A stretch of 64,000 nt of DNA from Mesorhabditis belari (lineage: Eukaryota > Nematoda > Chromadorea > Rhabditida > Rhabditidae), in NCBI GenBank assembly GCA_958450365.1, contig CAUEEP010000743.1:6201001-6265000 (forward strand), in the 5' to 3' direction. The position numbers and the translations under genes were made by a program. Below the pieces are notes generated by a model. The model did no database searches, was not told the DNA's origin, and saw nothing but the letters and a program-made list of their open reading frames with translations. Shown in pieces: positions 37,399 to 46,549 of this stretch (the stretch's first letter is position 1; each line of letters begins with the position of its first letter).

Positions 37399-39261
37399 CT
37401 ATTTTAAAAAGCGATCTTTTGAAGTGATTTTGAGAAAAAAGAAGATAAAGAGAAGGGGGATGAGGAAAACGAGCACCAAACAAAGGACAATCGTGCGAGG
37501 ACGAGATGGACCACGAGAGACCGAGAATGAGAAACGAGGGGAACCCGGTGGGGTCACTCCTGGAAAATAAACAAATCTTTTTATTAGCATAAGCTAGAAA
37601 AATTTTTTAATATATTAAGAAAAATATGCTTAATTTTGTAGATCAAAAGTTTACCAAGTGTTTACGATTTACAAGCCATAACGGTGACAAGCATTTCCCC
37701 GTTAGGTACGGGTACGAGCATTTCCCCATTAGGTACGGGTACGGGCATTTCCCTATTAGGTACGGGTACGGGCATTTCCCCGTTAGGTACGGGTACGGGC
37801 ATTTCCCATTTCCCATTTCCCCTAGGTAGCGCATCATATTTGTTACGCCTTATATGAAAGCAGATTAAGTCGAAAATCTGTCAAATTATTTTCGTTTTCT
37901 TATAATTCCATTTCTTTTCTATAACATTTTTACAATTACCGTATTTTCTCTAATAGTAGTGTACCCCGGCGAGCCGAGTTGTTGACGATTTTCGGGTTTC
38001 CAAGTTTTCACAGAAGCTCAACACTCAAATCCCCCACAAGATCTCATCGTGAGCTACATTTTCCGACCCCACATCGATAGGTTCTGATAAGCGCTTTTTG
38101 AGATCTCGAGGAATTTAGGCAAAGCTTATGGGTGCACTACTATTAGAGAAAATCCAGTATATCCAAATTTTTAGCTTGCTCGGTCGGCTATAAGAAAAAT
38201 TAAGGCCATTAGAAGTTTCGTAAATAAAAATACCAGGGAAATGCTTTTGTCTATAAAGACTGATCATTAAAATAAAAGCACTGAACTATAAAGGAACTAA
38301 ATGGGAACTATAAAGTAACCAAACAGGAAGTATAAAGGAACTAAACTAAAAGCTCTGAACTTTTCAGTGAATCTTATTAGTTATTAATGCTTTAAAAAGG
38401 TTTATAAAAATCTTGGCTTTGCACATTCAGCAAATCTTAGCTTTACCTTCTCTCGCCAACTCCTAATTCTCATTGATAAAGCTATCTGGTATTAAATTGA
38501 AATAAAATTTTTCTTTAGTAAGTACAGAGTCAGGGTACTTTGAAAGTTAAAGTGTTTTTATTGGTTTCATTTCATTTACCTGCAGGCGAATGCTGGTAGA
38601 GGGGTGGAGGGCTGTGGCGTGAAGAGCTTCCCTTTGAGCGTGGATATCTAAAACTCATTACTAAGTTAAAGATTTTCTTCATCATTATTGCTAAACTTTT
38701 TCTTTAAAGGCATCCAATCTATCTAGTATTTCAAATTTTCAATCACAAGTGCACTTTACGCTCTGACATAGCTCTGACAGCTCTAACAAAGCTCTGACAG
38801 CTCTAACAAAGCTCTGACAGATCTAACATAGCTCTGACAGCTCTAATATAGCTCTGACAGCTCTAACATAGCTCTGACAGCTCTAATATAGCTCTGACAG
38901 CTCTAATATAGTTCTGACAGCTCTAATATAGTTCTGACAGCTCTAATATAGCTCTGACAGCTCTTACATAGCTCTGACAGCTCTGACATAGCTGACATAG
39001 CTCTGACAAACCTTCCCAAATTCGGATGTCCATAGAAATTCGTCATGTCCGGATCATGTAAATTTGGATTGAGATTTGTGCTAAAATTGATTATTAGAGA
39101 AGAAAAAGACAAAATAAACCTAAAAATTTGCGGTAATTCGGACTCAAGATCGATGGATGTGTATTTGGGGAGTTTTCGTGAAGGAGTCGCTGGCAGTGAT
39201 GGAGTCGGAGATGCTGACATCATCGATGAAGCACCTGAGCACTTGGGAATTTTAAAAATAC
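37399..39261 (-). CDS. Ser/Pro-rich protein with single C-terminal membrane segment
   Basis: Three - strand exons join in phase: 39261-39120 (first ATG 39223), 38647-38580 and 37559-37399 (TAG). From ATG 39223 they encode 110 residues: MMSASPTPSLPATPSRKLPK, a Ser/Pro/Arg-rich middle (SKGSSSRHSPPPLYQHSP, SRGPSRPR), then a hydrophobic segment at residues 80-100 (TIVLCLVLVFLIPLLFIFFF) and ten mostly basic residues. With no signal peptide and the membrane segment at the end, it reads as a tail-anchored or type II protein. The acceptors are TTTTAG and TTTCCAG. A poly(A) signal AATAAA lies on the - strand at 37327-37322. The exon at 39261 stays open upstream of the ATG, so the true N-terminus may lie further upstream (see 39361-39432). 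No family is assigned. Confidence 0.7.
37690..37830. repeat. Minisatellite, 27 bp GGTACGGGTACGGGCATTTC
   Basis: About five copies of a GC-rich unit on the 3' side of the small membrane-protein gene; open on both strands as a product of the unit length. Confidence 0.8.
37937..38160. mobile_element. TACCGTATTTTCTCTAATAGTAGTG MITE
   Basis: The left end is TACCGTATTTTCTCTAATAG and the right end CACTACTATTAGAGAAAAT. Inside are GGCGAGCCGAGTTGTTGACG and ATCGATAGGTTCTGATAAGC. Related copies are at 42120, 42406 and 43734. It lies in the intron between exons 38580 and 37559 of the - strand gene. Confidence 0.85.
38757..39006. repeat. Minisatellite, 20 bp AGCTCTGACAGCTCTAATAT
   Basis: About 12 copies, with ACATA/ACAAA/ATATA variants, in the first intron of the - strand gene. 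Confidence 0.9.
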
Positions 39262-39360
39262 CTACAAATAGCTAGATTTTAATCATAGTTTTTCTACTAA
39301 ACAATTCTCGCAATCAATTGCTACTTTTGTTTGCTATCAAAATTGAATCCAAAAACAAAC

Positions 39361-39432
39361 TCGAGGTTGAGCCAGCGGGCGACTTGCCGGCCACGCTCGG
39401 CCCCGACGAAGCCAAGATTCTGCCCGTTTTGC
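39361..39432 (-). CDS. Possible upstream exon of the - strand membrane-protein gene
   Basis: A GC-rich 72-base block follows the acceptor TTCTCTAG and ends at a GTTTGT donor in phase 1. It matches the open phase-1 entry of the exon at 39261. It reads KTGRILASSGPSVAGKSPAG, similar in composition to the rest of the protein. Other frames here are also open (for example GAERGRQVARWLNLEF), so the call is tentative. Confidence 0.35.
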
Positions 39433-39842
39433 CTAGAGAATTGAAGAAGTTTTGAAAAGAAATTGAAATAGGAAAGGAAATGGTTTATTTGATAAAGGAG
39501 AAATGATTCATTTGAAATCTCGCCTTGGGGCAAGCTTTTCCCTTTCTTCCCTTGGGGTAAGCCCTTCCCCTCTCCCCTTAATTCCTCAAGTAAATAAAAA
39601 TTTTAAAGAAAGTTGAGAAGATGAATCGATTGAGAACATTTTGAATACAAGTTTTGTTCAGAATTCTTTTTGTGAGGGTATCCAATTTGAAAGCGATTAA
39701 ATATCGAGGTTCGATTTTTTCTCTAATCTCTCAACTGGTCAACGATTGTGTTTGTTTTTAAAAAAATAAAATCGGATTTTTATTGAGATTGTTTAAAAAA
39801 AAAGATTCTGGACAAAAGTCTTTTAACGTTGAATTTTAGAGG

Positions 39843-40690
39843 TAACTGTTTTATCGACCTGAATTAGAAGATTCAACTTGGCTCCTAAGAACTAGACTTC
39901 TTTGCAAAGTTAAAAGAGAGCTTGTCTCTGTCAAGACTTTACCGTCATGGACCAAAGCCTTTTAACGTTGGTTTTTAGACGTTTGTTCTTTATATATCTT
40001 GATCCAAATCCGACCAATTTGCAAACGGTTAAAAGATTTAAAGAGCTTATTATCTCTAATTTTAACATTACAAAAAGATGGATTTGACAATTTATCAGGT
40101 GTCATGAACCTTTTAATAAAACAAAAATTGAGCCAAAAATTGATGGACAAAAGCCTTTTAACATCACAGTTGAGGGGGAAACTATTCGGATCAAAAGTGG
40201 AGCTTTGGTACTTCATCCGTCGAGTCTGTGCAACTATTGGACCCCAAATTCTACGTGATCTGGTTGACAGCATGCCAAGGAGAATTCAAGCAGTAATTGC
40301 GGCTCACGGAGGACCTACTAAGTATTGATTTTCATAATGTTTTTCTCACATGTCCATCAATTTTTTGTCTGTGACTTTTGTCCATCGATTTTTGGCTCAA
40401 TTTTTGTTTTATTAGAAAGTTCATGACACCTGATAAATTGTCAAATCCATTTTTTTGCAATGTTAAAATTAGAGATAATAAGCTCTTTAAATCTTTTAAC
40501 CGTTTGCAAATTGGTCGGATTTGGATCAAGATATACAAAGAACAAACTTCTAAAAACCAACGTTAAAAGACTTTTGTCCATGACTGTAAAGTCTTGACAG
40601 AGGCAAGCTCTCTTTTAACTTTGCAAAGAAGTCTAGTTCTTAGGAGCCAAGTTGAATCTTCTAATTCAAGTCGATAAAACAGCGTAAAGC
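39843..40690. mobile_element. Palindromic deletion derivative of the Tc1-like element
   Basis: The left arm (39850-40130) and right arm (40400-40690) are inverted copies of each other. They include the Tc1-like end (CATGGAC(C)AAAGCCTTTTAACG) and the adjoining block AGGAGCCAAGTTGAATCTTC. Between them lies only the last part of the transposase gene (40160-40328, reading FGSKVELWYFIRRVC and VIAAHGGPTKY then stop), nearly identical to the end of the element at 48601. It cannot encode transposase but could be mobilised if an active source exists. Confidence 0.75.
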
Positions 40691-40814
40691 CAAATAGTTG
40701 AGCCAAATAGCTGCGTCAAATAGCTAAGCCAAATAGCTGAGCTCGGATTTGGATCAAGATATACAAAGAACAAACTTCTAAAAACTAAAAACCAACGTTA
40801 AAAGCCTTTTGTCC

Positions 40815-42119
40815 ATGATTAATTCTAATTCTAAAATCTAATTTATTTAAATCAAAACAAAATCAAAACTTTGAGCTTTAAAATAAAGGAAAATAACAAT
40901 ATTTTTCGTAAAAGCTTGTCATTAAAAGCTTAAAAGCATTAAAAACAAAAAAAAGCTACTACTACATCTAATCGATAAAATATATAAAGAATAGATGATT
41001 GAGAGAAAAAATGAAATCCGGAAATGCCTTTGAATTGTGCCAAATTCGTCAATCGAAACCATCGCTTTCAGGCAAACAAAAAGGAGGAGTAGCTCAAAAA
41101 AGAATCTCTTCTCTTCCACAAGAAACTAGTTAGTCTTTAAGCGAAAATGAAACGTTTACCGACGACAGTTTTGTTTAAAAATAGAATTCCTAAAATAGAG
41201 AACTAAAGAGAAATAAATAAATAAACTATAAAGGAACTAAATAGGAACCATAAAGGAACTAAATAGGAACTATAAAGGAACTATAAAGGAACTAAATAAG
41301 AACTATAAAGGAACTATAAAGGAACTAAATAGGAACTATAAAGGAACTAAATAGGAACTATAAAGGAACTATAAAGGAACTATACAGGAACTATACAGGA
41401 ACTATAAAGGAACTAAATAGGAACTATAAAGGAATTAAAAAGGAACCATAAAGGAACTCAATAGAAACTCAATAAGAAATTTAATTTTCTCTAGGAAACA
41501 AATTGAAACATTAAATTCTTGATAAGCAAAATTCGAAAATTTCTCGAAAATTTCAGAGACGATTTTCCAAAAAATTTGTCTCTCAATCCTTTCGTAAAAA
41601 ATCATTGAATATTTTGTTTTCTTTTCATGAACGCGTCAGAAAATATGAATGATGAGGGAAATCATTTTACAAACAACTTTTTTTTCCGTTTTGAAAGCTC
41701 TTTAGAGAATAATGGATTTGAATTGAAAGTGAGAGTTGTAGGGGGGGAAAGAGTGAATACCGTCAACTCCCACTCAAATCATTTCACCTAAATACAATAG
41801 ATTTTGAGCTCACTGGACGATATTTGATTTCAGAGACCATTTTCCATTTTTTAAAAGTGCAATTAGATACATTTTTTGCAAGTTGATCTGTCAAATCGCT
41901 GTAAGCTGTGAAGTTTATGAAATTAAACTTAGCACTTATGAAACTTAGCACTTATTAAGGATAAGATTTCAGATAAATGTTCTTTTTAAAGTCAACAATG
42001 TTTTGAAAGCTGAAATATCAAGCCGATTGATTTTTCAACATTCCTTTCAGTTCTAAAATTCAAAAAATAACCATTTTCTTCTTGTCTTTTCTTGAAATCT
42101 TTAAGTATTTGATAATAAC
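40815..42119. other. Non-coding stretch with AACTATAAAGGAACTAAATAGG array
   Basis: The array at 41222-41466 has alternating 11-bp units GGAACTAAATA and GGAACTATAAA. A related short run is at 38280-38345. The rest shows no exon. Confidence 0.6.
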
Positions 42120-42359
42120 TACCGTATTTAGTAGTGCTATTTGATAATAACTAATAGTAGTGCTCCCTGAGCGTCGCATAAATTTCTCGAAATCTTGAGA
42201 ACCGCTTATCAGAACCTATCGATGTGGGATCGGAAAATGTAGCTGACGATGAGATCTAGTGGGGGATTTGAGTGTTGGGCTTCTGTGAAAACTTGGAAAC
42301 CATAGAATTGACATTAACTGGGGTCTGTACGGTGCCCTACTATTAGAGGAAATACGGTA
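42120..42359. mobile_element. TACCGTATTTAGTAGTG MITE
   Basis: A 240-bp element with ends TACCGTATTTAGTAGTG and TACTATTAGAGGAAATACGGTA. It has inner ATCGATGTGGGATCGGAAAATG shared with copies at 42406 and 43734. A duplication (TTTGATAATAACTA) disturbs the left end. Confidence 0.8.
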
Positions 42360-42405
42360 CTTGAGAAGGGATGATAAATTCTGTGAGATTAAGGATAAAA
42401 ATGAT

Positions 42406-42627
42406 TACCGTATTTTCTCTAATAGTAGTGCACCAAAAGCTTTGCCTAAATTGCTCGAAATCTCGAGAACCGTTTATCAGAACCTATCGATGTGAGGTCG
42501 GAAAATGTAGCTGACAATGAGATCTAGTGGGGGTTTAGAGTGTTGAGCTTCTGCAAAAGCTTGGAAACCGTAAAATCGTCACCAACTCGGCTCGCCGGGG
42601 TACACTACTATTAGAGAAAATACGGTA
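42406..42627. mobile_element. TACCGTATTTTCTCTAATAGTAGTG MITE
   Basis: A 222-bp element with complete ends, TACCGTATTTTCTCTAATAG and CTATTAGAGAAAATACGGTA. It is the cleanest copy of this family in the window. Confidence 0.9.
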
Positions 42628-43393
42628 AATCCTGAAGAAAGATAAAGATGGTGATGATGTTTATGCCATTAGAAGATGATGTTCAAAATGCTATAGAATC
42701 TGTTTACAACGTTCGAAAGCTACGTTTGAAATGTCACGAAAGCTCTCACACTCAGAAAAATCTCTTCAAAACGAAAATCACGAAAACAAAGAAAAAAGGG
42801 GGAAACGTAAAAAAGAAAAAGCATGATGAGTTGTGATTTGAAAAAGAGGAATGATCGTTGTCGCTTTTCTGCCGACAGAGAGAAAGAGCCCTTCATTTGA
42901 TCAGCTGTCACGGAGCAGTCGTTATTTGTTCGTCAATTCAATCCAAACACTTTTTCTTTCCCTCTCCCAAATCCCAAATACAAAACCCATTCATTCTATT
43001 CATTCAAACAATCAAATAAAGTCAACTTGCCTTTTCCGCCATTCATTTTCATTCACTTTCAAAATCATTTTCCAAATCATTCTTCAAATCATTCTTCAAA
43101 TCAACATGTCGATAAGCCCTGACACAAAAACATGGAACAATTTATTCTTTCCTGACTACAAATCGAAAACAAAAGCCATTTTTTACATTACAAAAGATTT
43201 ATACAAAAAAAAAAACAAAACTTTTCTCAATCTTTGGCACTTTAAACGTAAAGAATATCGGATGAGAGATCAAAAAAAAAAAGAATGATAGAGAATGGGG
43301 GACAAGAAGAAATTTAATCTTTAATTTAATCTATTAGAAGTAAATGATTGAGAGAAGGATGGATGGGGGAAAAGGAAACATTTTGACGATCGC

Positions 43394-45236
43394 TCATCGT
43401 CCGTACATTCCCCCGCTGAACGGCATCGATCGCAGCATTCGATCGCCTCTTTTACCGTACATTCCACCTGGAATTTTGTTTTTTTTATTGTTAGATCTAG
43501 TGATGTTGAATAGAATTCAAGAATGTTAACATTTTCGGTTTATGAAAAACTGGTTTATTTTCTAAAAACTGACCAGAGAAGGGTACCATGGGTGCAGCTC
43601 GTTTCCCGTACATTCCCCCGCCAAATGGCATCGTTGCTCTCTTTCCATACATTCCACCTGAAATCTTTCGAGTTTCTATGAGACACGATTTTTTTTATGC
43701 ATTAAGACACGCACTTAAATCTCAATCAACCAGATTTTCCCTAATAGTGCACCCGGACGAGCCGAGTTGATGACGATTTTCGGGTTTCCAAGTTTCACAG
43801 AAACTCTGATCTCCCACTAGATCTCATCGTCAGCTACATTTTCCGATCCCACATCGATAGGTTCTGATAAACGGTTCTCGAGATTTCGAGCAATTTACGC
43901 AAAGCTTTTGGTGCACTACTATTAGGGAAAATACGATATCTGAACTGAATTAACTGGATCACCTTGGAATGGCAAAGCCGCCCTCTTCCCATACATGCCA
44001 CCCTGGAACGGTATCGCGGGCGCTCGTTTCACTGCCAAATAAATCTAAAAACGATATGAATGATAAGCTTTTATTGGATTTGGTTTCAAATCATCTACTA
44101 GATATAAAGGGACTAAGACGTCTGTCTGTTCGTCTGTCTGTCCATCTGTCTGTTTGTCTGTCTGTCCATCTGTCTGTCCATCTGTCTGTTTGTCTGTCTG
44201 TCTATCTGTCTGTTCGTCTGTCTATGCGCGCTAATCCTCAGCTTCCAGAGGACCGTTTGCAATGAATTTTGCGCCGTTGAATAGGGAATCCAATGTAGTT
44301 GCGCAACGTGCTTTTGGATGTTTTAAAAAGCAACATTGGAATCGTATCGGGGGTCGAACCCAGATCGTATGGGCGATAGACCGACGCGCTATTCACTGCG
44401 CCATGGCGACAAAAGCCGTTCTTCCCCAAAAAATCCAGAAAAACCCGCCGTTAGCTATATATAAAGAAAGTGTCTGTCCGTTCGTTCGTCTGTACGGCTC
44501 CCTGTTGGCCGTTTTGCATGATTTTCAGTTTGTTAGGCTTAGAATTTTATATAGTTGTGCATCTCATATTCTGTTTTTTTAAAAAGCAAAAGTTCCGTCA
44601 GCAAAAGGCATCCGGGAGTCTAACCCAGGTTGTGTGGGCGGTAGAAAAGCGCGTTCCAGACTGCGCCACGGGGGCAAAGCTATCGTCCAGAAAACAGTGG
44701 GGTTTTCAGCTGGTTTTTTCATCTTATGACAAGATTTACCGGTTCATCGCCTTCTTCGAGCTCAAGAAGTGGCATCATCTTGCTTTCTCCTGGAATCAAA
44801 ATATATGTAAGAAATATATGTTGATATTTTGATCTATATACTTTCTTGTGAGACCGTGTCTCGGTGTGGTCCAACAGTGGCCACAATATAAATATTTGAT
44901 TGAACAGCACGCCTTACCCCGTAAAAATGCCTTTAATTGCTCAATAATTTAAGATTAAATTTGAATTGCAATTTCAAATTGCATCAAATACATAACAAAT
45001 TCCATCATGCAAAATCAAAAACAAAATCAAAATCACTCTATAGCCTTAATGGTAAGCTGCAACTGTTTCAATTTACAAAGGTCGAACCACTTGTAAATTC
45101 GATTCGACCACAAAAAACATTCGATATTCTCACCTGAAATCGCAGCAGTGATGGTGGCAAAGAGTGGGAGAAGGACGAAAAGAAGCCACATCCCACCCAC
45201 ACCTCGCGTTCCACCGAGGCTCCACCGCAGCTCCAT
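43394..45236 (-). CDS. nlp-10: Neuropeptide precursor, PFxGGMY-amide family
   Basis: Five - strand exons join without a phase break: 45236-45134, 44789-44740, 44044-43963, 43657-43574 and 43467-43394. They give 130 residues. ATG 45236 opens a signal peptide (core MWLLFVLLPLFATITAAIS). After a short acidic spacer (MMPLLELEEGDEP) come five peptides cut at Lys-Arg: APAIPFQGGMYG, AALPFQGGMYG, ATMPFGGGMYG, AAPMVPFSGGMYG and, at the end, a longer one finishing SMPFSGGMYGR before TGA. Each Gly before Lys-Arg would give a Tyr-amide. The shared PFxGGMYG core matches my recollection of C. elegans NLP-10 peptides. Expected role: secreted signal from neurons, processed by proprotein convertase, carboxypeptidase and amidating enzymes. 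All late introns fall in phase 1 inside the Gly-Gly of a peptide. Confidence 0.88.
43734..43937. mobile_element. CTAATAGTGCACCCGG MITE copy, left end decayed
   Basis: Same interior as the copies at 37937 and 42406 (GACGAGCCGAGTTGATGACG, CATCGATAGGTTCTGATAAA) with right end TACTATTAGGGAAAATACGATA. It sits in the intron between neuropeptide exons 3 and 4. Confidence 0.75.
44118..44226. repeat. CTGT-type microsatellite
   Basis: A CTGTCTGTCCAT/CTGTTTGT array at the edge of the tRNA-like repeats. A short similar run (CTGTCCGTTCGTTCGTCTGT) is at 44472. Confidence 0.85.
44338..44406 (-). tRNA. tRNA-like head of a SINE-type repeat
   Basis: The - strand reads GTCGCCATGGCGCAGTGAATAGCGC (D-arm-like) and ends ATCTGGGTTCGACCCCCGATA (a good T-arm). 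The anticodon arm is irregular. A diverged second copy is at 44606. Both are preceded on the + strand by TTTAAAAAGCAA and followed by CCAGAAAA, so the repeat unit is longer than a tRNA, as in tRNA-derived SINEs. Confidence 0.45.
44606..44672 (-). tRNA. Second tRNA-like SINE-type copy
   Basis: The - strand reads CCCGTGGCGCAGTCTGGAACGCGC and ends CAACCTGGGTTAGACTCCCGG. It is a diverged relative of the copy at 44338, in the same neuropeptide intron. Confidence 0.45.
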
Positions 45237-45742
45237 CCACAGCACACAACAAAGGGGATTACCTGGAAATTTGAAGATTGGAAATTTTACCTCAAAATTC
45301 AAAAAGTACAATCGTGGAAATGTCAAAAATCGAAAAAAAAAAAGCAGAAATCGAAAGGGAGGAAAATGAAGAAAATTTCGAGTCTAAATCGGGGAATCAT
45401 TTTTACACCTGTAGAAGGTTTGAGATTTTTTTTGTTTTTCTCAAAAAAGTTATATTAGTCAAAGAAAAATTTGGTTAAAAATTAGTCAAATTAGTTAAAT
45501 TAGTCAACATTTTTATTCAAATCACAAGAATAAAAATAAAATAATTGCGATTTTTGAGATGAAATCTGGTAGCTATCTTGACTTTAGATGAAATCGATTT
45601 TAGCTAGCGCATAATGTCTGGCATTTTCTGGCATTTTCTTTTTTCCGTTAATGACATTAGCCTGCTTCTTTGCTTCTTTGCTTCTTTATTTTCTTTAACC
45701 GTTCATTGAACTGGTTCATTGAATATTTTCATTAAAAGTACA

Positions 45743-45868
45743 ATGTATTCCTGGAAATGGTGGGTGACTACAGTGAGCCAGGTGGGAAAAAATTCGGTAA
45801 AGTTTGTCGGCGTTGAACGAGAAGTTGATACAGCATTAGTAGTTAAAAAATGTGAAAAAAAGATATAA
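45743..45868 (+). CDS. Short open frame, uncertain
   Basis: ATG 45743 opens 41 codons of balanced composition (MYSWKWWVTTVSQVGKNSVK, FVGVEREVDTALVVKK) to TAA. It has no visible domain and no clear splice partner. It may be an isolated exon or chance. Confidence 0.2.
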   Translation: MYSWKWWVTTVSQVGKNSVKFVGVEREVDTALVVKKCEKKI

Positions 45869-45911
45869 AAGTATATTCAAGCATTATTTAGTCTATTCAA
45901 ACAATAGTTTC

Positions 45912-46082
45912 ACAACTAAAGCAGCAACTAAAGCAGCAACTAAAGCAGCAACTAAAGCAACTAAAGCAGTAACTAAAGCAACTAAAGCAGCAACTAAAGC
46001 AGCAACTAAAGCAGCAACTAAAGCAGCAACTAAAGCAGCAACTAAAGCAGCAACTAAAGCAACTAAAGCAACTAAAGCACAT
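45912..46082. repeat. Minisatellite, 12 bp AGCAACTAAAGC
   Basis: About 15 units of AGCAACTAA with 9- and 12-bp spacing. The long + and - frames (Ala-Ala-Thr-Lys and Cys-Phe-Ser-Cys) are artefacts of the unit. Confidence 0.9.
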
Positions 46083-46549
46083 ATTATCTTTACAATTTAC
46101 AAGGTACAACAAGTAGTGGAACGGGAAAAACCCAGCTAAAGCTCGATTTCTGAATGCCTGAAGACTGCGAAAGAAAGAAATCCTGTGGTTGAATATAAAA
46201 GTTTGATAAATCTCTTCGGAGGAAAATCAAAATCAAAATCAAAATCAAAAGGATGGCCGAAATTAACTCCAATCACTTTTCGTGGCAGAAGAAAAGACTT
46301 TAAAATTCCACACTTTTCAAGAGAAAACAATTTCCGGACTCCCGCTTTTCCTTGTGGAATTCATTTTGTTTAGATTCACTATAATACAAATACAAATACA
46401 AGTATAATACAGTTTAGATACAAAATTCACTTCTCCAAAAACAATTGGTGTCACAATGAATTCGGAAATAGCTTTCTTTTAGCTTTTCGAAAACAGATCT
46501 TTTATCCTTTTCTGTCCTTTTCCTATAAGATTTATGCTTTTAGACACAA

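Noticed and set aside
39999..40328. 109-codon + strand frame considered as a gene
   Set aside because: Its second half is the end of the Tc1-like transposase, and its first half reads through the transposon arm. It is a deletion derivative, not a host gene.
44118..44226. CTGTCTGTCCAT array considered as a CRISPR-like repeat
   Set aside because: It is a continuous microsatellite with no unique spacers, in a eukaryotic genome.
45852..46139. Ala-Ala-Thr-Lys and Cys-Phe-Ser-Cys frames resembling a cysteine-rich or histone-like protein
   Set aside because: Both strands of a 12-bp AGCAACTAA array; pure repeat artefact.
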